Position numbers and translations under genes: made by a program. A DNA stretch of 64,000 bases. Source: Amphiura filiformis (taxonomy: Eukaryota; Echinodermata; Ophiuroidea; Amphilepidida; Amphiuridae). The DNA is taken from contig NC_092642.1 in the NCBI RefSeq assembly GCF_039555335.1, positions 13,960,243 through 14,024,242 of the forward strand, read 5' to 3'. This document shows, piece after piece, positions 11,887 through 21,790 of this stretch. The notes below the pieces were generated by a model that worked only from the letters and a program-made list of their open reading frames with translations, ran no database searches and had not been told where the DNA came from. The first letter of the stretch is position 1. Every line of letters begins with the position of its first letter.

Positions 11887-14800
11887 TTTTTTGTTTTGTT
11901 TTGTTTTGTTTTTAAATATATTTTTATTTATGTTTATTTTCTATTTTCAGGCATTATTTCCGAAACATTGGGTGAAAGCTGCGGTGTTTACGTAGGCGTT
12001 GGCATGATGGATTACCCCATCATGTTAATGGATACATCATTGACCAATCCATACACACATACAGGTATCGGGCATTCTGTAATAGCAAACCGTATTTCCT
12101 ACGCATTCAATCTTCGTGGTCCAAGCACTGTAGTAGATACAGCCTGTTCATCTTCTGTAACCGCCTTGCATTTGGCGTGCTCCGCCATATGGGACGGAGA
12201 GTGTACGTCAGCAGTTGCCGGTGGCTGCAACAGTTTACTTATTCCAGAAGTCACGGTAGGATTTAGCGCACTTGGGGTACTGAGTCCGGAAGGCAAAAGT
12301 TGCCCATTTTCTGACACCGCCAAAGGTTACGTAAGAAGCGAAGGATGGGGCACATTTATACTGAAGCGTCTGGATGATGCAGTGGCCAACAACGACCACA
12401 TTTATGCAGTAATTAAAGGAAGCGCCATCGCCGCCAATGGCTACAGCAAAAGTCTTACTATGCCGTCTGCAGAAGCACAAGAAATGGTCATGCGCAACGT
12501 ATACGATAGATTTAATGTACCAATGTCGTCAGTGCAGTACGTAGAAGCCCACGGAACTGGCACACCTGTTGGAGATCCAATAGAAGCAAGTGCTATTGGA
12601 GCAGCTTTTGAGCAGAACAGGAAAGTCCAATCAAAATTGGGTCTGTGAAAAGCAACTTCGGCCACAACGAGTGTGCTGCTGGGATCACAGCTGCGATCAA
12701 GGTTGCTCTGATGTTGAAAAACAAACAACTGGTTCCAACCATCAATTTTCATGATCTTAACCCAAAGATCAACAAAGATGATCTCAATATTGAAGTTCAA
12801 AGGGAGATAGAAGAAATGCAAGACGACGGTTCCCCCTTTACTGTTGGGTTGAACAGTTTTGGCTTTGCTGGTTCGATCGCACACATGGTGTTCCAAGAAG
12901 CACCTAAATCAGATGTGGCACCAAAAGAAAAGTCTGGCTGGTCGTTCGGGAAGGAAGCTCAGTCTGAAGGCAAGTCAACTATTGTTCCTTTATCTGCAAA
13001 GACATCCGAAGCACTTAAAGACCTTGCCGTAAAATGGGAGTCATTTGAGTGCGACAAAGATGCCCTCTCCGTCGCAGGTTGGCAAGCAACAAGGAGGGAT
13101 CACCATCCATACAGGATGACTGTAATAGCAAACTCTGCTACAACCTTCCGCAACGCCACTCTCGCTTTCACTCAGGATTTGGGATCTGAGTCGGTAGTGA
13201 CTGGTACAGCGAATCCAAACAAACCAAAGATCTGCTTTGTATTTCCCGGGCAAGGACAGCAATGGATTGACATGGGACGAAGGTTGTTTGAAGATGAGCA
13301 GGTTTTCCATGACAGTGTTGTTGAATGTGACGAGCTATTCAAGGACCTAAGTGGATGGTCAGTGCTGAAGTCATGTGGTCTATTTGGTAGCCGGGATATC
13401 ACCGACGCTACTTCGCCATATACATCTGCTGACGATGCTCTGCAAAATGTTGAGGTGATCCAACCTGCTATCCTCTTCATTCAGGTCGGAATGTACCGGC
13501 TGTGGCGATATTGGGGAGTAGAGCCTGATGTAGTTGTAGGTCATAGTTTAGGTGAGGTGGCAGCAGCTTATGCATGTGGAGGTTTGACTATTCAAGAAGC
13601 AATTGCCGTGATATACCATCGAAGTCACGAGCAAGCAAAACTGACGGGAACTGGACGCATGGCTGCACTACGAGCTACTGTAGAACAAGCTAAAGCCATC
13701 TGTCAACAGCACCAGAATGTCTACATCGCTGCTATCAACGGCCCCGGTGCTATCACTCTTGCTGGAGACAGTGATCAGATTGCAGCCATCGTTAATGAAA
13801 ATCCTGGCAAAGCAAAGCAGCTGCGTGTTACCTGTGCCTTTCACACACCAGAAATGGATCCGATAGAAGAGCCTTTCAACCAGGCAATGCAAGGTGTCAT
13901 TTGCTCAGAGTCAGGGAAACGTCAAGTTCCTTTCTACTCTACGGCAACTGGACACTATCACCAAGACGCTCTGGACGCTAAGTATTGGTGGAACAACATC
14001 CGCAATGCCGTTCTCTTTCAACCTGCAGTGGAAGAGCTTCTTCAAGACTCCAACATTGATATATTCCTAGAAGTATCTGCCTCAGCCACACTACTCTCAT
14101 GTGTGAAGCAGATTGTCCGATCCATAGATCCACAACTTAGTGTTTCAACAGTCAATTCTAGCCTCAGAGACAAGGATGATTTGCACTCAATTCAGCGAGC
14201 TATAGGAAGTCTTTACGTTGCCGGTGTAGATCTTCACTGGGATAATATCACCAAGAAAGCTGCAGAATGGGCACCGATACCAACATACCAATGGCAGCAT
14301 CAAAGCTTTTGGTTGGAGACAGACGACCGGCAGAAACAACGCTTAGGACTTGATGACAGATCATTCAAAGGACAAAATGGCAAGATCAACATGACCAATT
14401 TCCCATACTTAGCTGATCACGTGGTGGACGATAGAATTGTCTTTCCAGGAGCAGGCTATGTAGAGTTCATCACTGAGATGAGTTGCAAAGACACCGAAGC
14501 TCCATGTATGAAAGATGTCAACTTCACTAGGGTTTTACCATGGCCTGAAGATAGTGACAAGAGAGGCGTTCTCCATCTAGATCTTCACAAAGAAGGAGAC
14601 CGTGTACAAGTCAAATGCGAAAACAATAGTCACTGCAATGCTATCATCGACACCACCAAACGGATGCAGGGTCTAAAGAAGAGGCACTACCAGTTGAGAA
14701 GATCATTGAGAGGTGCGACAAAGAGGTGACGAAAGAAGAGATGTATGAAAGGATGCAGAGAGTTGGCCTATCTTACGGTCCTGCTTTTCAGATGGTAGAG

Positions 14801-17800
14801 AAAGCTTTCATGGGTGATGGCGAGTCAATAGCCTATTTATCTCCGATTACAGACTCGAATCAGAGAATTTCCATTCCTCATTTGGATGCCACCTTCCAAC
14901 TTGCTTTGGCTACCGCTGGTCCAGTGATGTACCTGCCAGTTCATATAGACTACCTCCGGATGACCAATCTATCTCTACCAACAGGACAGTCAATCCTTGT
15001 TTACACCAATATCGTTGACTGTGACAGCACTATTGTAACGGCTGACATCACCATGGCTACCGAGAGTGGGAAAATCTTAGCTGAGGTGACAGGATACCGA
15101 GCCCAAAACTTTCATGGTAGTCATTCAGATGTTGATATTGATACGTGTATTTACACGACTCAGTGGCAACCAATAGCTGCTTGTACACTCCAACCATCAG
15201 TCATCAATGAGGTTTTTGCGGCATCTCATCTTGCTTCCACTTATGAAGATGAGATGGATGCTATTCATCGTGCTGAGGAAGTACTTGATGACATTGAAGG
15301 AATGTGTACATCCTACATCAGAAATGCGTTAGAAACAGTTCCAGAAGAAGAACGATCAAAAGGACAAAGCTATGAAAAATATATCAGCCGTTTCAATACT
15401 ATCGCATCATCTACTGCAGTGAAAGATATACCATATGATGCAATCCCAGAGATCATGGAAAGAGTCCAGAAGCACTGTCCAGAGCTGGATGCGGAGATCA
15501 GTCTTACAAAGAGTCTTGGCGAAGCCCTTCCAGATACCTTTAGAGATCCACAAGTAGCTGTCCCAATCATGTTTTCCCCGGAGGGATTAGACAGATACTT
15601 CTACGATTCTCTCAGCACAAGAGTACATTACAAAGCAGCAGCAGAGGCTGTCAACAAAGCTGTGATGGAAGGATTAAAACAAAAACGCGTGGTTCGGATT
15701 TTGGAGCTGGGAGCAAGAATTGGAGGTTTAACACGCTTCATCGTTGAACCACTCAAACAGCTTGGATTTTCCAATCAAGTCGAGTACGTATTCACAGATG
15801 TCAGTGCTACATTCTTCAAACAAGGCCAAGAAAATCTATCAATGTATCNCTTCATCCAGTACAAACAGATTGATATCGAGAAGGATATTGCAGAACAGGG
15901 ATTTGTGCCAGGCAGTTTTGACATTGTCGTATGCTTAGATACCCTACATGCCGCTGTCGATGTCAAAAGAAGCTCAGGTTACATGGCCAACCTCCTCACC
16001 CAAGATGGTCTCATGTTTATCATTGAGGGTACGAATACCCACTTCATGACAGAGTTGTGGTTTGGTGCGCTGGATGTGTGCTGGGTGTTTGATGACTTCC
16101 GCGAAGAAAGATGTTGGATGGACCGTCAAACTTGGATGGATGTCATGCGCAGTATTGGTCTTCATGACGTCACTTCGGCTTCAACACCTAAAGAGTTTTT
16201 CCATAGCATTGTTGTTGGACGAAAGGATGAGGGGAATAAAAGACTACTTCAAAGGCGAGACAATAATTTGATCATTGCTGAGGCTGACCCTGCAAAGTTG
16301 ATGATTGTCCGAGAAATCAGCAACAAGTTTAACAACGAGATTGAAACAGCCTATAGAGGAGATATTGACATCAGATCATTTTCTGAAGCCAGCAAATTTG
16401 ACGATCTTTTCAGCGAACACACCTCTTCTCCGATGGAAGTGATGTACATCTACAGTGATGCTGATAGTAAACTACATGCCCTGTTGAAGCTTCTGCAAGC
16501 AGTTGAGCTTTATCCACAAAGTGTTAAGCGTGTTTGGGTGTTAACAAAAGGAGGCAACAAGGAATCAACCTCTCCTAACGCATCCTTGGCTATTGGACTG
16601 GCTAGAGCCGTCAGCAACCAGGTTCCAAATGTCCCGATCTACTCAATTGATTTTGATACAACCTGCAGTCTTACAGAAGACGTCCAAACACTGATGAAAT
16701 TGATGAAGGAGCCAAACATACCAGAGAGAGAATTTGTGATCAGAAAGGGAGTTCGATTTGCTCCTCGTATCGTTCACCAGGGGTTGCAAACCAAGAGAAC
16801 AGTTTCTACAAGTTGGAGAGTGGAACAAGTTATCTCTCAGAAAGGTAGTGGGTCTATTGACGATCTTGCTTTCCACGATATTGGTAGTATGGAAACGCCA
16901 CCAGGACATGTCAAGATCTGTGTTCGAGCAGCTCCTCTGAACTTCAAAGATGTAATGATGTCGATGGGTCTGCTGGAGGGATTAGAATCAGAATCGCACC
17001 CGTCTTTTGGAATTGAATGTGCTGGAATTGTAGAAGAAGTTGGAGTTGGAGTGACGGATGTGAAAGTTGGTGATGAAGTGATTGCGTTTGGCAAAAGGTG
17101 CTTTGCTTCTCATGTTATATGTGATGCAAAACTGACAGCCCTGAAACCACAGCGACTTGATTGGAAGGAAAGTGCCTCAATTGGAGTGGTGTTTGTAACA
17201 GCCTACATGAGTCTAGTTGAACGTGCTAATCTTCAACCAGAGGAGACAGTTTTGATTCACTCTGCCTGTGGTGGTGTTGGATTGGCAGCAATTCAAATCG
17301 CCAAAATGCTGGGAGCTAAAGTAATCTGCACGGCTGGCACAGAGGAGAAACGACAATACCTACGAGATGTAATTGGGGTAGAGATGGTCAGTGATTCTCG
17401 ATCAACCAAATTCTACGATGATGTCATGAGCTTTACAAAAGGTAGAGGTGTGGATGTTGTCCTTAACTCCCTTTCAGGCAAGCTATTAGCTACAAGCATG
17501 TCAGTTCTTGCTCCATGTGGCCGATTCTGTGAAATCGGCAAACGGGATATTCTACAGAATTCCAACCTCTCAATGAATGCTCTTCTGGAAAACAAAAGCT
17601 TCATTTCTTGTCAAGTGGACATACTCATGCGACAGAGTCCCAGCTCCGTTCAACGGCTGATGCAGAAAGTAGTCAACTTATTTGAAACACATAAACTGAG
17701 TCCAATACCAACATCAGTGTATTCAATGGAGAAGTTGACAGATGCATTCCGCTTCATGGCTAAGGGATCACATATTGGCAAGATTGTGTTTGATGTATCC

Positions 17801-19241
17801 GATGACTTCCAACCAGAAGAATTGAAACCAGCTGTACAACAGTTTTCAGCTGCAGCAACATACATCGTGACAGGTGGATATGGTGGTATTGGTCAAGCTT
17901 TGTCCAGGTGGCTCTGCAACAATGGCGCAAGACATATCGTACTTGTATCTCGAAATGGCCCAAGAACTGCAGCAGCACGACGAATGGTGAGATACTTGAA
18001 AACTAATGGAGTGAAAGTTCACAAGCACCAAGTCGACATAGCTGATGAAAAAGCTGTAAGGTACATGTTGGACAGTCTACGTGATGACAGCTCAGTTCCA
18101 CCAATTAAAGGTATCTTCCATCTAGCTGGTGTGATCGAAGAGGAGAACTTTTCAGAGATAAACCACGAACAAGCGAACCGTATCCTTGGTGCAAAGGCAT
18201 CTGGAGCTCATCACCTTCACACTTTGACCAAAGAAGATAATCTAGATATATTCTTCCTTCTTTCATCTATTTCTGCTGTCTGGGGTCATCCAGCACAACC
18301 AATCTACTGTGCTGCCAACAACTACTTAGATGGTCTTGCAGAACAGCGCCATTCTGAAGGCTTACCAGCTCTCTCCATTCAACTAGCACCAGTCAAGGGG
18401 GCTGGGTACTTGGAGGACAAAGATGACACGGTGAAAATTCTGGCAATGAAGGGCAATCTGCAGATTCATGTAGATGAGTTTCTGGATGTTCTTGGAAGAC
18501 TACTTCAACAGAGAGATCTACCAGTCGTGTGCTTAGCAAATCAGGTAAGGGTAAAAGCATTTAGTACTTTATATTAAAGAGCAAAGTATAAATCTTCACA
18601 TGACCACAGTATGCGGACACACAATAGTATCACACAGATTAATGTATATAAATTGACAAACTCTACAAATTAATCATATCCAAACTCTATAAAGGCAATA
18701 ATATAATCGAATTATACTAGAAGACCACTATTAAAAGTTCACTTTTGGATCGAAGTTAACAAAAATATTTAATATCTGCAGCAAAAATATTAACATTGTG
18801 TGTTGTAATGATTGCCATATAAAATGTTACTGGTCATTCTTTGTACGAACAGGTATTCAAAAGATTTATTCTTAATTATAAACACGTATTTCTATTGTTG
18901 CTATTTTACAGGAATGGGGTTCAACTCAGCAATTCTGCCACAAGTCCATGCTCAAATTTCACCATCTCACAACCAACAGCAAGGCAACTGACAAAACAGA
19001 CAGCGCTATGGGCAAAGAAGACATGGAAAATGGGATCAAATCCAAGATGGCTGACTTACTCTGCATGCCAACAGACGCCATTGATGTTACTCAACCTATG
19101 ATCAACTATGGTGTGGACTCACTGGTTGCCTTGGAGATGGTTAACTGGGCAACCAATCAGCTCGGTGTTATCATATCTCAATTAGACATTCTTGGAGGTA
19201 TTACCACTGCTGCATTGCTCCAAAAAGCTACAGGTTCATAA
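7422..19241 (+). CDS. pks: Animal FAS-like type I polyketide synthase (KS-AT-DH-MT-like-ER-KR-ACP)
   Basis: Coding exons are 7422-7482, 9981-10186, 11177-11258, 11951-18544 and 18912-19241, all with GT-AG junctions and matching phases. The start ATG follows 'caacaaca', a good context. With one base restored in each of two A-runs of exon 4 the total is 7,275 nt, or 2,424 aa. Domains by approximate residue: KS 13-440 (C182, H317, H355), AT 560-860 (S649 in GHSLG), DH 900-1180 (H940, D1096), methyltransferase-like 1340-1520, ER 1737-2060, KR 2085-2290 (Y2236, N2240), ACP 2330-2424 (S2385). There is no thioesterase, unlike animal FAS. The AT motif CAFH (745-748) resembles the malonyl-type HAFH. 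The family makes reduced or partly reduced polyketides in the cytosol; the sea urchin relative is needed for echinochrome-type pigment. Product release must use another enzyme or a spontaneous step. The alternative call, a fatty acid synthase, is less likely because the thioesterase is absent. Confidence 0.93.
7512..7700. mobile_element. MITE in PKS intron 1, about 190 bp
   Basis: The inverted ends read about 'actttttcggtaaatcccat' then 'aagcctttgcgagtaga' on the left and the reverse complement on the right (7655-7697). The arms are about 45 bp around a GC-richer core. A relative with the same 'gcctttgcga...gggatttacc' ends lies at 10812-10957. Confidence 0.75.
8280..8750 (+). repeat. Dispersed repeat, related to 48010-48290
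   Basis: Segments such as 'ggtctcctctatccagtgat' followed by 'gccaaaataagtac', and 'aaaatgagcgcaaaggat', recur in inverted orientation at about 48020-48180. The shared blocks have the same order, so both are copies of one family. No coding region is visible in either. Confidence 0.55.
8966..9245 (+). mobile_element. tRNA-derived SINE
   Basis: The head looks like a tRNA with a B box 'ggttcgaaccc' at 9026-9036 and a weak A box upstream ('tagcagttatccattgc'). It is followed by 'tgtgtccttcagcaagacac' and 'ccacccaggtgtaaa', a body known from deuterostome tRNA-SINEs, and a tail with 'aaagcgctttcaagttga'. The anticodon arm does not fold into a clean tRNA, so this is not a tRNA gene. It lies sense-oriented in PKS intron 1. 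Confidence 0.75.
9496..9655. mobile_element. MITE-like unit with telomere-like core
   Basis: The ends are inverted: 'aattctggtttaccctg' at 9496 and 'cagggtataccagaatt' at 9639-9655. Between them, about 9523-9631 is almost entirely (TTAGGG)-like: 'ggttag' and 'ttaggg' units in irregular runs separated by 'tataagga' spacers. See the finding on this. It is in PKS intron 1. Confidence 0.65.
9981..10186 (+). CDS. pks: PKS coding exon 2 (KS N-terminal part)
   Basis: The acceptor is 'tttttaaaag|gt' and the donor ttcaag|gtaagt. It encodes [20 protein letters not shown] and on to FDNTFFK, the conserved N-terminal KS stretch with EIPPDRW. It enters in phase 1 and leaves in phase 0. Confidence 0.92.
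10247..10813. mobile_element. MITE split by a second MITE, PKS intron 2
   Basis: The outer ends are 'ttgggatattccag' (10247) and 'ggaatatcccaa' (to 10813), with 'tggaagacatgacctta' close to the left end. A partial copy of the same family lies at 27099-27266, and end fragments at 5060 and 5402. The middle, 10391-10761, is a separate palindromic element. Confidence 0.7.
10391..10761. mobile_element. Palindromic MITE nested in another MITE
   Basis: The arms read 'tattcgctgtcaaagtgatg' then 'taataatcggatta' on the left and the near-exact reverse complement on the right. The arms are about 60 bp and the total is 371 bp. It interrupts the element at 10247-10813, so it is the younger of the two. 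Confidence 0.75.
10812..10957. mobile_element. MITE, about 146 bp, relative of 7512-7700
   Basis: The ends share 'agcctttgcga' and 'tttgggatttacc' with the intron-1 element. The core includes 'tcctcgcgacgtaattc'. It abuts the outer MITE directly. Confidence 0.55.
11177..11258 (+). CDS. pks: PKS coding exon 3 (KS)
   Basis: The acceptor is 'tttttag|att' and the donor gcag|gtatgt. It encodes [20 protein letters not shown] and on to AFQDA, the conserved KS block with MDPQQR. Phase 0 in, phase 1 out. Confidence 0.92.
11829..11888. repeat. (TTTA)n microsatellite in PKS intron 3
   Basis: About 15 uninterrupted 'attt' units just upstream of a T-rich tract and the exon 4 acceptor. It reads through as an open frame into exon 4, which makes the apparent ORF start at 11671 misleading; the true exon begins at 11951 after 'ctattttcag'. 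Confidence 0.9.
11951..18544 (+). CDS. pks: PKS coding exon 4, 6.6 kb (KS to KR)
   Basis: A single exon carries most of the protein. KS active site DTACSSS at 12136-12156, EAHGTGT at 12544-12564, KSNFGHN near 12650. AT GHSLGE at 13539-13556. [13 protein letters not shown] from 14418 and DATFQ from 14885. Methyltransferase-like motif LELGARIGG from 15701. [12 protein letters not shown] from 17267. [10 protein letters not shown] from 17870 and YCAANN from 18305. The reading frame shifts at about 12622-12625 and again at about 14658-14661. At both places adding one A to an A-run restores a normal domain sequence. An N lies at 15849. All other sequence is open and family-like, so assembly error is more likely than decay. 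Confidence 0.92.
18912..19241 (+). CDS. pks: PKS coding exon 5 (acyl carrier protein, stop)
   Basis: The acceptor is 'ctattttacag|gaa', phase 0. It encodes EWGSTQQFC... and the ACP with the phosphopantetheine Ser in [10 protein letters not shown] (S2385), ending TAA at 19239-19241 soon after the domain. There is no room for a thioesterase or reductase. Confidence 0.93.
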   Translation, partial: EWGSTQQFCHKSMLKFHHLTTNSKATDKTDSAMGKEDMENGIKSKMADLLCMPTDAIDVTQPMINYGVDSLVALEMVNWATNQLGVIISQLDILGGITTAALLQKATGS

Positions 19242-19734
19242 GTACCGAACATTTCCTTAAAGGGGCCGTTTGTGACCATTCCACACTAGGCTACTCGTAA
19301 AAAGTGAGCGACTTTTTTGCTACCCTTTATTATTTTCGCCGAGAAATACAGCCATGTTATGAAATTTCTGGCTAAATAAATGTTGCATTTTTACATAGGC
19401 TCTTTATGCACTACGTGAAAATTCAATGATAAATCTAGTGTTCATTTATCCAATCAACCAAAAGGTTTTTTTAGTTCAATGGCCAGGTGAAAATGTGTAT
19501 TTATAATCTTTTTACCCAAGATATTTCATTATCTGCAGCATTTAATTTCATTTATTCAATAAAACCATAAAACATGTTTTGGAATGTGTGATACCTAAAT
19601 CGGATAAGGGAAAAAGTTGTCCAACACAAATCGATGCATAAAAGGCATAAAGAGCTTTTGTACAACAATTCAACTTTTTTACATTGGTTATTGTTCTGGT
19701 CCTGTGTGAACATTAATTAATTCACATTGTGGAC
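19242..19734 (+). other. PKS 3' untranslated region and flank
   Basis: The first polyadenylation signal is 'aataaa' at 19375-19380, 134 bp after the stop; a second is near 19558. No ORF or repeat stands out before the satellite begins. Confidence 0.5.
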
Positions 19735-21110
19735 TTATTTGAGCCATACTTTATCCACATTAATTTGGTTATGTATGCCTACCCTGATGCATCTCAGTCT
19801 TGAAATTATGAGCAAAAACCATTGGTAGCTGATTATTGTATATATTAGGCGAAAGAATTAATTTCATTAGAAAATCAGGGACATTTTGTATCATATGATG
19901 CATAATACTTTGGGCTATACTTGATGCATATTACTTTCATGCTTACTTGCATTTCTTAATTCATCTCAGTCTTGAAGATACGAACAAAAACGATTGGTAG
20001 GCCTAGCTGATTATTGTATATATCAAGCGTAAAAATGAATTTCAGTGAAAAACAGTGAAATTTTGTATGATATAATGCATTTTGTGGATACTTTGAGCTA
20101 TACTTGATCCACATTAATTTAGTTATATATGTCTACCCAGTTGCATCTCAGTTTTGAAGTTACGAGCAAAAACCATTGGTAGCTGATTATTGTATATATC
20201 AAGCGTAAAAATTAATTTCAGTGAAAAAACAGGGACATTTTGTATGATGACATTTTGTGGATACTTTGAGCTATACCTGATGCACATTAATTTGGTTATG
20301 TATATCTACCCAGTTGCATATCAGTCTTGAAGTTACGAGCAAAAACCATTGGTAGCTGATTATATACATCAAGCGTAAAATGAATTTCAATTGAAAAAAA
20401 AACAGGGAAATTTTGTATGATATAATGCATTTGTGGATACTTTGAGCTATACTTGATCCACATTAATTTGGTTATGTATGTCTCCCAGTTGCATATCAGG
20501 CTTGAAGTTACAAGCAAAAACCATTGGTAGCTGATTATTGTTATATATATATATATATATATATAGGAAGCAAAGAAGCGAAGAAATACAAAAAAAAAAA
20601 AAAAATACTGAAATTTGGGCATACAGGGTGTCCCAGAAAAATTACTGAGTGAATTTAAAATGTCGTAATTGAATATTTTATTATTTTATATATATATATA
20701 TCAAGCGTAAAACTGAATTTCAATGAAAAAACAGGCACATTTTATATGATATAATGCATTTTGTGGATACCTTGTGCTATACTTGATCCACATTAATTTG
20801 GTTATGTATGTCTACCTAGTTGCATCTCAGTCTCGAAATTAAGAGCAAAAGCCATTGGTAACTGATTATTGTATATATCAAGCGCAAAATGAATTTCAGT
20901 GAAAAAACAGGCACATTTTATATGATATAATGCATTTTGTGGATACCTTGAGCTATACTTGATCCACATTAATTTGGTTATGTATGTCTACCCAGTTGCA
21001 TCTCAGTCTTGAAATTAAGATCAAAAAACCATTTGTAGCTGATTATTGTAGATAGGGCCTATCAGGCGTACAAATGAATTTCAATGAAAAAAACAGTGAA
21101 ATGATGGGGA
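19735..21110. repeat. Satellite array, about 175-bp monomer, 7-8 copies
   Basis: The anchor 'accattggtagctgattatt' recurs at about 19820, 19993, 20175, 20348, 20523, 20853 and 21031, spacing 172-182 bp apart from one 330-bp gap. Other shared landmarks are 'cttgatccacattaatttgg', 'catctcagtcttgaa' and 'ggacattttgtatgatataa'. The large gap holds an insertion at about 20540-20700 with (TA)n runs, an A17 tract and 'cagggtgtcccagaaaaa', a tip typical of mariner-like elements. Confidence 0.88.
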
Positions 21111-21445
21111 AAAAGATAAATGTGTGCAAGGACATAATACCCAAAAAATACTGAAATTTGGACATATACGGGAATTAGAGTTAAAACAGAAAAACTCTCA
21201 TGCCTGATATGTGAATATTGAAAACGAGTGAAAGTAGGTTCTTATATTTCAACATGTGTTATTTATATAGACCAAAATTGCAACATTGACATTAATGAAA
21301 TATGTATTGTGTAATTTGAACTCAAGGAGTAATGTAAATAGAACCACCGCATTCTAAGTATTTATCAACCGAAATGTGGTATAAGTTATCTTATTTTATC
21401 CGTAAGCATGTTTGTTTTATGTCTGTTGGTTTTCTGTAGTTTATG

Positions 21446-21790
21446 AGGTGGTACAACACCCTTGATAAATTTGTGATATTTTTGCATTTTCTCAAAAATA
21501 ATAACACATATTTATTATAGGGAAATTCACTGAATTTCAGTTCTCACAAAGCGGTAATTTCATGACTAAGAAAGCGGTACCGCTTATTGTACCTCATTAT
21601 TAAGAAAGGAGAATGTACCTCATTTCTTAACATATAAATTTTACCACTTGTATTGAATCACTGAAATTTCAGTGAAGTAATTGGATTCCTTGCCCCTATA
21701 ATATACATAACTTTCGTTACCAGTGTGTAGTTATTTTTTGAGAAAATGCAACATTGGTCACAAAATCTATCAGGGGGTGTAGTACCACCT
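21446..21790. mobile_element. MITE with GGTGGTAC ends, 345 bp
   Basis: The ends are 'aggtggtacaacacccttga' and its reverse complement ending 'gtagtaccacct'. Homology continues inward about 70 bp through 'gcattttctcaaaaa'. No target duplication is clear. Confidence 0.75.

Noticed and set aside
11671-11950. N-terminal extension of the PKS reading frame before exon 4
   Set aside because: It reads through a (TTTA)n microsatellite and has no KS homology; a clear acceptor precedes 11951 and exons 1-3 supply the missing KS sequence.
12618-14665. Programmed frameshifting in the PKS
   Set aside because: Neither site has a recognisable slippery heptamer plus structure, and both are one-base deficits in A-runs; sequencing error is simpler.
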